From positions 1 to 5,485 of the forward strand of contig JBJDYV010000103.1 in NCBI GenBank assembly GCA_051867655.1: a stretch of 5,485 nt of DNA. Reading direction: 5' to 3'. This DNA is from JAJPXI01 sp051867655. GTDB taxonomy: Bacteria > Bacillota > Clostridia > Oscillospirales > Oscillospiraceae. Below the pieces are notes generated by a model. The model did not search any database and was not told the DNA's origin. It saw nothing but the letters and a program-made list of their open reading frames with translations. The translations under genes and the position numbers were made by a program. Positions 1-5,040 of the stretch are shown here, piece after piece (positions within the stretch are counted from its first letter, which is position 1; each line of letters begins with the position of its first letter).

Positions 1-144
1 TTCCGCCAGCGGACGCAGCGCCATCTTGTGGCCCTGGGGGATGTCCATGTTGGCGACGACGCCTTCAAAGGCGGTACCGGCGGGAATGGGACGCAGCGCC
101 ACGGCCACATTGTCGCTGGGATGGATGTGAATAAAATCAGGCAT
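1..144 (-). CDS. uxaA: Altronate dehydratase UxaA, N-terminal fragment (runs off the left edge)
   Basis: Only the first 48 codons are in the window. The reading starts MPDFIHIHPSDNVAVAL and continues with IPAGTAF and IPQGHKMAL. This is the small N-terminal SAF-type domain of UxaA: the family pattern is an IHxxDNVAVAL opening followed by a GHKxAL segment about 35 residues in. UxaA dehydrates D-altronate to 2-keto-3-deoxygluconate (EC 4.2.1.7) in the cytoplasm. The start at 142-144 is set by AAAGGAGAG at 151-159 (minus strand), 6 bases upstream. It lies 76 bases downstream of uxaB with no promoter I can recognise between them, so co-transcription is likely. The larger catalytic domain is outside the window, so I cannot say whether the gene is intact or encodes the two halves separately, as some bacteria do. 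A galactarate or mannonate dehydratase relative is less likely given uxaB next door. Confidence 0.88.
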   Translation of the reverse strand, partial: MPDFIHIHPSDNVAVALRPIPAGTAFEGVVANMDIPQGHKMALRPLAE

Positions 145-180
145 GGATTGCTCTCCTTTGTCGATATTCTATATGACATA

Positions 181-210
181 CGGGCCTGCCGCGTTTACGC
201 AGCAGACCCG
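181..210 (-). other. Stem-loop between uxaB and uxaA
   Basis: Read on the minus strand, two 13-base arms (198-210 and 181-193) pair completely around a 4-base TAAA loop, with two of the 13 pairs being G-U. Read on the plus strand the same two positions become C-A mismatches, so the fold is better in the strand in which the uxa genes are transcribed. It begins about 10 bases after the uxaB stop codon and ends some 20 bases before the uxaA ribosome site. No T-run follows it in the minus direction, so it is not a good terminator. It could protect the uxaB 3' end from exonucleases or set the uxaB:uxaA ratio. A TTTT follows on the plus strand, but no plus-strand gene ends here. Confidence 0.6.
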
Positions 211-220
211 TTTTGGGACC

Positions 221-1714
221 TTACAGGCAGGATGCGTAAGCGGCAATGGCGCCTTCTTCGCGGATCTTCTTCAGGTTGGCAACGGTGGCAGCCTCGAAGC
301 CGGGAACCTTGGTCAGGTCCTGGCCCCACATCTGCTCGTTGGTCATGACGGCGTGGACCAGATCTTCCACGGAGTCATTGCGGTGCTCCCAGTAGAACTC
401 CAGAGCCCAGCGGTCGTCGGAGCAGGTGTAGGTGTTGCCCTTGGGACGGCGGCAGACCAGACCGGCGTCGGTCAGCTCCTGCACATCGCTGGAGTAGAAG
501 GCGATGTAGGCGGCGAAGCTCATGGTCAGGCACACGGGCAGCTTGCCGAACTTCTCAATGTACTCCAGGAAGCTGGGCATGTTTCTGGCGCGCCACTTGG
601 AGGTGGAGTTCAGGGAGATGCTCATCAGCTCGTGGTTGACGAAGGGGTTGTTGAAGCGGTCCTGCACGGCGGCGGCGAAGCCCTCGGCGTCGTCCTTGTC
701 CAGAGGCAGGATGGGCACCACTTCTTCGTAGAGCATCTTGTTCATGTAGCCCCGGACAGCGTCGTCGAACATGCAGTCCCGGACGATGTCGTAGCCGCCC
801 AGGTAAGCGCCCAGAACGAAGCCGGTGTGGGCACCGTTCAGGATGCGAACCTTGCGCTTCTTGTAGGGGGTCACGTCGGGAACCACGATGCAGTTGACAC
901 CGGCGCGCTTGAAGGGCAGCTTGTCCTCCAGCCAGGCGGGACCTTCGATGTTCCACACGCCGAAGACTTCGCCCACGTCGGTCAGAGGATCGCTGTAGCC
1001 GTTCTCGGCATCCAGACGGGCCACCTCGGCGGCGTCGCGGATCCGGCCGGGAACAATGCGGTCCACCAGGGTGGAGCAGAAGGTGCACTGCTCATTGACG
1101 TAAGCCTTGAACTCCGCTTCCAGAGCCCACTGGTCGATGTACTGGTTGACGCACTTCAGCAGCTCCTTGCCGTTGTTGTCGATCAGCTCGCAGGACAGGA
1201 TGACCAGACCGCTCTTGCCGGCCTGCCAGCGCTTGTACAGCACCTGGGTCAGCTTGCCGGGGAAGGAGGAGGCGGGCTCATCATTCAGCTGGCATGCGGG
1301 ATCGTAGACGATACCGGCCTCGGTGGTATTGGAGACAACGTACTCCAGATCGTCGGAGACGGCCACTTCCATCATGGCGTCGAAGTCGGCCTTCTCATAG
1401 GGGTTCAGGCAGCGGGAGACGGAGGAGATGACCCGCTTGCGGTCCACCTTCTGGCCGTTCTCGGTGCCCCGCAGGTACAGGGTGTACAGGCCTTCCTGCT
1501 CGTTGATGAGCTTGGCCAGGCCCGGAGCGATGGGCTGCACCAGAACGCACTTGCCGTTCCAGCCGGCCTTTTCGTTGGAGACGTCGAACCAGTAGTTTAC
1601 GAAAGCCCGCAGGAAATTACCCTCGCCGAACTGCAGAACCTTTTCGGGTGCGTCCTTCAGGATATAGCCCTGGTAGCCGGACTTTTCCAGTGTTGCGTAA
1701 TTCAGTTTTTCCAT
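221..1714 (-). CDS. uxaB: Tagaturonate reductase (altronate oxidoreductase) UxaB
   Basis: This 497-residue protein belongs to the polyol-specific long-chain dehydrogenase/mannitol dehydrogenase family and has the usual UxaB length (about 480-500). UxaB reduces D-tagaturonate to D-altronate with NADH (EC 1.1.1.58), the middle step of cytoplasmic galacturonate breakdown. Visible features: the nucleotide-binding QFGEGNFLRAF near residues 28-38; the conserved SNTTEAGI at 128-135; SCELIDNNG at 174-182; FCSTLVDRIVPG at 212-223; and the family active-site pattern K-x4-N-x2-H as K288, N293 and H296 in KVRILNGAH. The domain order is an N-terminal Rossmann-like half and a helical C-terminal half. The start is fixed by GGAGG at 1724-1728, 9 bases upstream. 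It leads a uxaB-uxaA unit and is divergent from the AraC-type regulator, which probably controls it. Fructuronate reductase (UxuB) is the nearest alternative; the neighbouring uxaA favours UxaB. Confidence 0.94.
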   Translation of the reverse strand: MEKLNYATLEKSGYQGYILKDAPEKVLQFGEGNFLRAFVNYWFDVSNEKAGWNGKCVLVQPIAPGLAKLINEQEGLYTLYLRGTENGQKVDRKRVISSVSRCLNPYEKADFDAMMEVAVSDDLEYVVSNTTEAGIVYDPACQLNDEPASSFPGKLTQVLYKRWQAGKSGLVILSCELIDNNGKELLKCVNQYIDQWALEAEFKAYVNEQCTFCSTLVDRIVPGRIRDAAEVARLDAENGYSDPLTDVGEVFGVWNIEGPAWLEDKLPFKRAGVNCIVVPDVTPYKKRKVRILNGAHTGFVLGAYLGGYDIVRDCMFDDAVRGYMNKMLYEEVVPILPLDKDDAEGFAAAVQDRFNNPFVNHELMSISLNSTSKWRARNMPSFLEYIEKFGKLPVCLTMSFAAYIAFYSSDVQELTDAGLVCRRPKGNTYTCSDDRWALEFYWEHRNDSVEDLVHAVMTNEQMWGQDLTKVPGFEAATVANLKKIREEGAIAAYASCL

Positions 1715-1760
1715 AGAAAATAACCTCCAAACAGGCCATCGCCTGTGTATTTATAGGACT

Positions 1761-1789
1761 ATTATAATAGCAACGTTATCCGCTTTAAA
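1761..1789 (-). promoter_or_regulatory. Probable sigma-A promoter of uxaB-uxaA
   Basis: On the minus strand a perfect -10 box TATAAT (1761-1766) lies 17 bases after TTTAAA (1784-1789), which matches 4 of 6 positions of the -35 consensus. A start site near 1754 would give a leader of about 40 bases. The -10 box is inside a perfect 12-base palindrome, CTATTATAATAG (1759-1770). A small AACGTT palindrome (1772-1777) sits in the spacer, where a LacI-type repressor or CcpA could bind; that last point is inference. The weak -35 box fits a promoter that needs an activator. Confidence 0.65.
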
Positions 1790-1796
1790 TAGTGCA

Positions 1797-1826
1797 TTTT
1801 GCGGCAAAACATTGCTTATGTTGCGC
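1797..1826. promoter_or_regulatory. Candidate operator between the divergent promoters
   Basis: A 13-base inverted repeat, TTTTGCGGCAAAA (1797-1809), has 6-base arms around one base and is centred about 49 bases upstream of the predicted uxaB start site, a typical activator position. Part of it, TTGCGG (1799-1804), recurs in direct orientation as TTGCGC (1821-1826), 22 bases away, and again as TTGCGG (1852-1857), 31 bases further, between the -35 and -10 boxes of the regulator's own promoter. Spacings near two and three helical turns resemble AraC-family half-site arrangements. No binding data exist; this is inferred from position and repetition. Confidence 0.4.
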
Positions 1827-1834
1827 TTTTTCCG

Positions 1835-1863
1835 TTGACTGCCAAAGGCCTTTGCGGTATGAT
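1835..1863 (+). promoter_or_regulatory. Sigma-A promoter of the AraC-family regulator gene
   Basis: TTGACT (1835-1840, 5 of 6 consensus) and TATGAT (1858-1863, 5 of 6) are separated by 17 bases. Transcription would begin near 1870, about 20 bases before the ATG at 1891. A TTGCGG repeat in the spacer (1852-1857) suggests possible autoregulation. The promoter lies inside the open frame that extends upstream of 1891, which argues against any earlier start codon for this gene. Confidence 0.75.
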
Positions 1864-1875
1864 AGGAAAGATGAA

Positions 1876-1884
1876 AGGAAGGTG
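1876..1884 (+). promoter_or_regulatory. Ribosome binding site that sets the regulator start
   Basis: AGGAAGGTG ends 6 bases before the ATG at 1891. The same frame is open back to a GTG at 1792, but that codon is upstream of the promoter and has no comparable ribosome site, so 1891 is chosen. Confidence 0.75.
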
Positions 1885-1890
1885 TCCGCC

Positions 1891-2763
1891 ATGGCTCTTA
1901 ACCCCATGCAGTTTGATCCCCAGCAGCAGATGCGCTATCAGGATTTTGAACTGCAGTACAAGCTGGATTCCTATCTGATGGATGTGGATCTGCACCATCA
2001 TGACTTCTATGAGATATACTATCTGGTGTCCGGCGACGTGACCTATACCATCGAAAGCAGGCTGTACAAGGTGCTGCCGGGGGACCTGCTGCTGATCAGC
2101 CCCAGGGAGCTGCATCAGGTCCATATCCAGCCGGAGCATGCCGCCTACGAGCGGTATGTGCTGTGGCTCCGTCCCCAGCTGATCGAAACGCTGTCCACGA
2201 TAGATGCGGACCTGAGCCAGGCTCTGGATCCCACACGTCCGGGCTATGGCAACCAATTGCGGCTGCAGCTGCCGGACCAGCAGAAGGTACGGGGGCTGCT
2301 GGAGCAGCTGTACCTGGAGTCCCAGACATCCGTGTTCGGCTCCGGGTTGCTGACCGTAAGCCTTCTGACCCAGCTGCTGGTGACGGTAAACCGGCTGGCC
2401 CTGCGGGAGGACTGCCATTTTGAGGACATCTCCCGTTCCAGCAAGACCGTATCCGGGGTGGTGGAGTACATCAACCTGCACTACAGTGAGCCCCTGTCCC
2501 TGGACCTGCTGGCGGAGAAATTTTACATCAGCAAATATCACCTAAGCCATGAATTTCAGCGCCAGGTGGGCACCAGTGTGGGACGGTATATCCAGAAAAA
2601 GCGGCTTCAGATCGCCCGGCAGCTGCTGTCCCAGGGAAATAAGCCCAACAATGTGTTCGGCCTCTGCGGTTTCGGGGACTATACCGGCTTCTACCGGGCA
2701 TTCAAGGCAGAGTACGGCACCTCGCCCAGAGAGTTTACCGGCACCCTGGAGAAGATACCATGA
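1891..2763 (+). CDS. AraC-family transcriptional regulator with N-terminal cupin sensor domain
   Basis: This is a 290-residue protein, normal for cupin-AraC regulators. The N-terminal part is an AraC-type cupin: HHHDFYEIYYL at about 35-45, then SGDVTYTIE, and PGDLLLISPRELHQV at about 63-77. It is expected to bind a small sugar or sugar acid. A helical linker occupies about 90-185. The C-terminal part (about 188-285) carries two helix-turn-helix units, the first around LDLLAEKFYISKYHLSHEFQ (204-223) and the second around 253-272, ending in the family signature CGFGDYTGFYRAFKAEYGTSPREF. It is divergent from uxaB across 176 bases of promoter DNA, so it is most likely the local activator of uxaB-uxaA; control of the GH28-GH105 and dehydrogenase genes is possible but less direct. 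The ligand (galacturonate, tagaturonate or another intermediate) cannot be read from the sequence. It converges on the dehydrogenase gene downstream. Confidence 0.92.
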   Translation: MALNPMQFDPQQQMRYQDFELQYKLDSYLMDVDLHHHDFYEIYYLVSGDVTYTIESRLYKVLPGDLLLISPRELHQVHIQPEHAAYERYVLWLRPQLIETLSTIDADLSQALDPTRPGYGNQLRLQLPDQQKVRGLLEQLYLESQTSVFGSGLLTVSLLTQLLVTVNRLALREDCHFEDISRSSKTVSGVVEYINLHYSEPLSLDLLAEKFYISKYHLSHEFQRQVGTSVGRYIQKKRLQIARQLLSQGNKPNNVFGLCGFGDYTGFYRAFKAEYGTSPREFTGTLEKIP

Positions 2764-2786
2764 CCATTTTCCCGCAGGCAGCCATG

Positions 2787-2886
2787 CGTAGGGGGGCGGC
2801 ATCCCTGACGCCCCATTTACATGCAGTTCGTTTTCTGAGAATTGGACACCGTACCGTAAGGGGCGTCAAGGATGCCGCCCCCTACG
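2787..2886. repeat. Nested long inverted repeat, probable interspersed (MITE/REP-like) element
   Basis: The gap between the convergent regulator and dehydrogenase genes (2764-2937) holds no gene. It contains arms of 28 bases (2787-2814) and 27 bases (2860-2886) that are reverse complements except for one extra G and one substitution, around a 45-base centre. The outer ends read CGTAGGGG and CCCCTACG. Each arm is also a small palindrome by itself, GGGGCG and CGCCCC around a 10-base loop (2793-2814 and 2860-2881), so two alternative folds exist: one long hairpin or two short ones. No target-site duplication or transposase is visible. The arms are GC-rich and no T-run follows on either strand, so it is a poor classical terminator, although it could still stop or protect converging transcripts. 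Confidence 0.75.
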
Positions 2887-2937
2887 AATAATACTTTCCT
2901 TGCGGCGTCACGGTGCGCTTTGTTCGGATTTATGAAA

Positions 2938-3729
2938 TCAGGGCTGCTTGCCGATGTAGGCCAGGATGCCGCCGTCCACGTACAGGATGTGGCCGTTGAC
3001 AAAGTTGGAGGCGTCGGAGGCCAGGAACACAGCGGGGCCAGCCAGATCTTCCGCCTCGCCCCAGCGGCCTGCGGGGGTCTTGCCGATGATGAACTGGTCA
3101 AAGGGATGACGGCTGCCGTCGGGCTGCTTTTCCCGCAGAGGCGCGGTCTGCTGGGTGGCGATGTAGCCGGGGCCGATGCCGTTGCACTGGATGTTGGCGC
3201 CGCCGAATTCGGAGCAGATGTTCTTGGTCAGCATCTTCAGGCCGCCCTTGGCTGCTGCGTAACCGGCTACGGTTTCCCGGCCCAGCTCGCTCATCATGGA
3301 GCAGACGTTGATGATCTTGCCGTGACCCTTTTCCAGCATGCCGGGCAGAACGGCCTTGGCGCAGATGAAGGGGGCGTTCAGGTCCACATCCACCACTTCC
3401 CGGAAGTCCGCGACGCTCATCTCCAGCATGGGGATGCGCTTGATAATGCCCGCGTTGTTGACGAGAATGTCGATGATGCCGTGCTCCTGCCGGATCTTGG
3501 CAACCAGCGCGTTCATTTCTTCCTCGCTGGTGACGTTGGCCACATAGCCGTAGGCGGTGATGCCCTCGGCGGCGTAGTTTGCTTCGCCCCGGGCGCGGCT
3601 GCCCTCACTGGTGCAGTTAAAGCAGACGGTAGCGCCGGCCTGGGCCAGACCCTTGCCGATGGCAAAGCCGATGGAATGGGCGCCGCCAGTGACCAGGGCG
3701 ATCTTACCGGTCAGATCAAACATATTCAT
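2938..3729 (-). CDS. kduD: Short-chain dehydrogenase, KduD/gluconate 5-dehydrogenase type
   Basis: This is a 263-residue classical SDR of normal length. Features in order: the cofactor loop TGGAHSIG (14-21), NNAG (91-94), N118 in DLNAP, S144, the catalytic Y157-x3-K161 (YAAAK), PGYI (187-190) and a long conserved tail, FLASDASNFVNGHILYVDGG, ending AYIGKQP. Sequences with this tail are commonly annotated gluconate 5-dehydrogenase. In a pectin cluster the likely job is KduD: interconversion of 2,5-diketo-3-deoxygluconate and 2-keto-3-deoxygluconate (EC 1.1.1.127), the step after KduI in clearing the unsaturated residue freed by GH105. Gluconate 5-dehydrogenase (IdnO/Gno) remains a real alternative because the two activities are hard to tell apart by sequence. 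The start at 3727-3729 is set by AAGGAGG at 3740-3746; the second Met (3721-3723) is too far from it. The GH105 terminator upstream suggests its own promoter. The acidic residue that usually ends beta-strand 2 in NAD-using relatives appears replaced (FNCTSEG, 37-43). Confidence 0.85.
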   Translation of the reverse strand: MNMFDLTGKIALVTGGAHSIGFAIGKGLAQAGATVCFNCTSEGSRARGEANYAAEGITAYGYVANVTSEEEMNALVAKIRQEHGIIDILVNNAGIIKRIPMLEMSVADFREVVDVDLNAPFICAKAVLPGMLEKGHGKIINVCSMMSELGRETVAGYAAAKGGLKMLTKNICSEFGGANIQCNGIGPGYIATQQTAPLREKQPDGSRHPFDQFIIGKTPAGRWGEAEDLAGPAVFLASDASNFVNGHILYVDGGILAYIGKQP

Positions 3730-3760
3730 AATGCACTTTCCTCCTTATTATTGATATTCA

Positions 3761-3812
3761 ATAGAAAACGTTCATTTGGAACAAATGGAAGTTTTCTATA
3801 TGAAGATCATAT
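3761..3812. promoter_or_regulatory. Palindromic operator-like region upstream of the dehydrogenase gene
   Basis: Two 18-base arms (3761-3778 and 3782-3799) match as reverse complements at 16 of 18 positions around GAA. Inside is a perfect core, CATTTGGAACAAATG (3773-3787). Immediately beyond is a second 6-3-6 palindrome, ATATGAAGATCATAT (3798-3812), whose centre is 25 bases from the first. The location, 30-85 bases upstream of the dehydrogenase start and after the GH105 terminator, fits operator sites. I do not find a convincing -35/-10 pair here, so the promoter is not placed. Sequence near 3763-3776 (AGAAAACGTTCATT) resembles a CcpA cre site at 11 of 14 positions, with the mismatches at its ends. 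Confidence 0.5.
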
Positions 3813-3819
3813 GAGACAG

Positions 3820-3853
3820 TTTTCGTGATTTTCTATTCCGAAAATCACGAAAA
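3820..3853. repeat. Perfect 14-base inverted repeat
   Basis: The arms TTTTCGTGATTTTC (3820-3833) and GAAAATCACGAAAA (3840-3853) are exact reverse complements around a 6-base spacer. They are AT-rich and not followed by a T-run on either strand, so this is more likely a protein-binding site than a terminator. It directly follows, and by 4 bases overlaps, the T-run of the GH105 terminator. Confidence 0.6.
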
Positions 3854-3876
3854 AGACAACGCCGTCAGGCGGTGTC
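3850..3876 (-). terminator. Rho-independent terminator of the GH28-GH105 transcript
   Basis: On the minus strand GACACCGCC and GGCGTTGTC (within 3855-3876) form a 9-pair stem with one C-T mismatch and a 4-base TGAC loop, followed at once by TTTTT (3850-3854). It lies 28 bases after the GH105 stop codon. It implies that the dehydrogenase gene downstream is mostly transcribed separately. Confidence 0.8.
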
Positions 3877-3910
3877 TATCTGAGAAAAGCCAAAAGGCTT
3901 TTCTCAGATA
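3877..3910 (-). other. 15-base-pair hairpin overlapping the GH105 stop codon
   Basis: Perfect arms of 15 bases (3877-3891 and 3896-3910) flank a 4-base loop (TTTT on the minus strand). The stem includes the TGA stop of the GH105 gene (3904-3906) and sits directly before the terminator, giving two hairpins in tandem. Possible roles are 3'-end protection of the mRNA or assisting termination; neither is proven by sequence. Confidence 0.65.
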
Positions 3911-5040
3911 TTCGTTTTAGAAAGCAGTAATTCTGTATAGCACATCAGGAACGGCGCCAGACCCTTGGCGTCGTTTTCCACCACAGGCTCGGAGATATAG
4001 TATTCGTAGCTGCCGTCCCGGCGGCGGTTGTTCTCGGGACCCAGGCCGGCCACCAGGCAGATGCCGCCCAGATTCAGCTTGCCGTCGGTCTCCGTCAGGT
4101 AGCGGTCGCAGATGCTCTGGAAGATTCCTTCACCCACGGGGGCGTAGGACTTGTCCAGGATCCCCAGCCGGGCGCCCTTCAGGTAGAAGTAGGCGATCAT
4201 GGCGGAGCCGGAGGTCTCGGGATAGTTGCCCTCCCGGCCTACCTGGTTGGGCACCTGCCAGAGCATGCCGCTTTCCTTGTCGATGTAGGGCAGCAGGTTT
4301 TTCGCAAGCTCCTGGGCAATGGAGACCATGTCATTGCGGAAGCCGTCATTCCCGGGCAGGATCTCCGCGGTGACGTCGATCAGGGCCGCGCTGAACCAGC
4401 CCAGGCTCCGCAGCCAGGGGTTCTGGGAGCAGCCGTCGGGGCCTGCCCAGAAGGCGGTGCCGCTGGCGTCATAGCCGTGGCGGTACAGTCCCGTGGCGGG
4501 ATCGTACATATGCTCCCGGACGTTCCGGAACTGCCGGTGAATGTCAGCATATTCCTGGCCGCCGTCCATTTCGGAGGTGTACTTGGTGTAGAACACCTGG
4601 GCCATGTACAATCCGTCCAGCCAGACCTGGTTGGGGTAGATGGCCTTGTGCCAGAAGTTGCCCTCGGGGGTCCGGGGCTGGCGCTGGAGCTGGCCGTAGA
4701 GGGTCTCGATGGCCTTGCGGTACTTTTCCTTGCCGCTCATGCGGTAGACGTCGAACAGCACCCGGCCCTCGCAGATGTTGTCCAGGTTGTAGTCCTCTTC
4801 CTTGAAGCCCCGGAGGCTGCCGTCCTCAAAGACGTAGTAGTCCAGGAAATTCTCCGCGAAGTCGTAATACTTCCTGTCGCCGGTGATCTTGTGCAGGTTC
4901 AGCAGGGCGATCATCATGCAGCCGTCGATGTAGTTCCAGCCGTTGATCTTGCCCTGGTGGATCTTCTCGATGTTCCACAGGGGCTTGTCAGGGGTGGATT
5001 CCCCCAGGATCCGGTCTACATAGCGTTCAATCGTATTCAT
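3904..5040 (-). CDS. GH105 unsaturated rhamnogalacturonyl/glucuronyl hydrolase (YteR-like)
   Basis: This 378-residue protein has the length and pattern of single-domain GH105 enzymes (alpha6/alpha6 barrel). Such enzymes hydrate the double bond of a 4,5-unsaturated uronic acid at the non-reducing end of short pectin oligomers, releasing 5-keto-4-deoxyuronate (EC 3.2.1.172 for rhamnogalacturonan-type substrates). Visible motifs: WNYIDGCMM (35-43), LDNICEGR with D87, HKAIYPNQVWLDGLYMA with the expected catalytic Asp D142 (equivalent to Asp143 of Bacillus YteR), LYRHGYD with H188 and D191, NPWLRSLGWF (207-216) and ETSGSAM (275-281). There is no signal peptide or membrane segment, so it acts in the cytoplasm on imported oligomers. 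The start at 5038-5040 has GAGGTG at 5049-5054, 8 bases upstream, and its ATG overlaps the GH28 stop as ATGA, pointing to coupled translation. Exact substrate (rhamnogalacturonan or homogalacturonan fragments) is undecided; the GH88 family is the more distant alternative. Confidence 0.92.
   Translation of the reverse strand: MNTIERYVDRILGESTPDKPLWNIEKIHQGKINGWNYIDGCMMIALLNLHKITGDRKYYDFAENFLDYYVFEDGSLRGFKEEDYNLDNICEGRVLFDVYRMSGKEKYRKAIETLYGQLQRQPRTPEGNFWHKAIYPNQVWLDGLYMAQVFYTKYTSEMDGGQEYADIHRQFRNVREHMYDPATGLYRHGYDASGTAFWAGPDGCSQNPWLRSLGWFSAALIDVTAEILPGNDGFRNDMVSIAQELAKNLLPYIDKESGMLWQVPNQVGREGNYPETSGSAMIAYFYLKGARLGILDKSYAPVGEGIFQSICDRYLTETDGKLNLGGICLVAGLGPENNRRRDGSYEYYISEPVVENDAKGLAPFLMCYTELLLSKTNI

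Noticed and set aside
143..1723. Plus-strand open frame of 526 codons covering all of uxaB in antisense
   Set aside because: Its protein is rich in V, H, Q, G and L without any recognisable motif, it lacks a ribosome site, and the opposite strand encodes a complete UxaB with its catalytic residues. It is open because the codon use of uxaB avoids antisense stops.
1792..1890. N-terminal extension of the AraC-type regulator from a GTG at 1792
   Set aside because: The promoter boxes at 1835-1863 lie inside this extension and a good ribosome site serves the ATG at 1891; the extra residues do not resemble the family.
1816..2541. Minus-strand open frame of 241 codons opposite the regulator gene
   Set aside because: Q/L/H-rich shadow of the AraC gene, crossing that gene's promoter; no ribosome site or family motif.
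2787..2886. Inverted repeat as a standard bidirectional terminator or a riboswitch
   Set aside because: There is no T-run after the stem on either strand, and it lies downstream of both genes and not in a leader, so neither label is supported.
2817..3101. Minus-strand open frame running from the dehydrogenase region through the inverted repeat
   Set aside because: It overlaps the real dehydrogenase in another frame and simply reads through the repeat, with no start signal.
2872..3828. Plus-strand open frame of 318 codons opposite the dehydrogenase gene
   Set aside because: It is antisense to a clear SDR with intact motifs, has no promoter or ribosome site, and begins inside the inverted repeat.
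3820..3853. Perfect 14-base inverted repeat as a terminator
   Set aside because: AT-rich stem with no following T-run in either direction; the true terminator of GH105 is just upstream in the reading direction.
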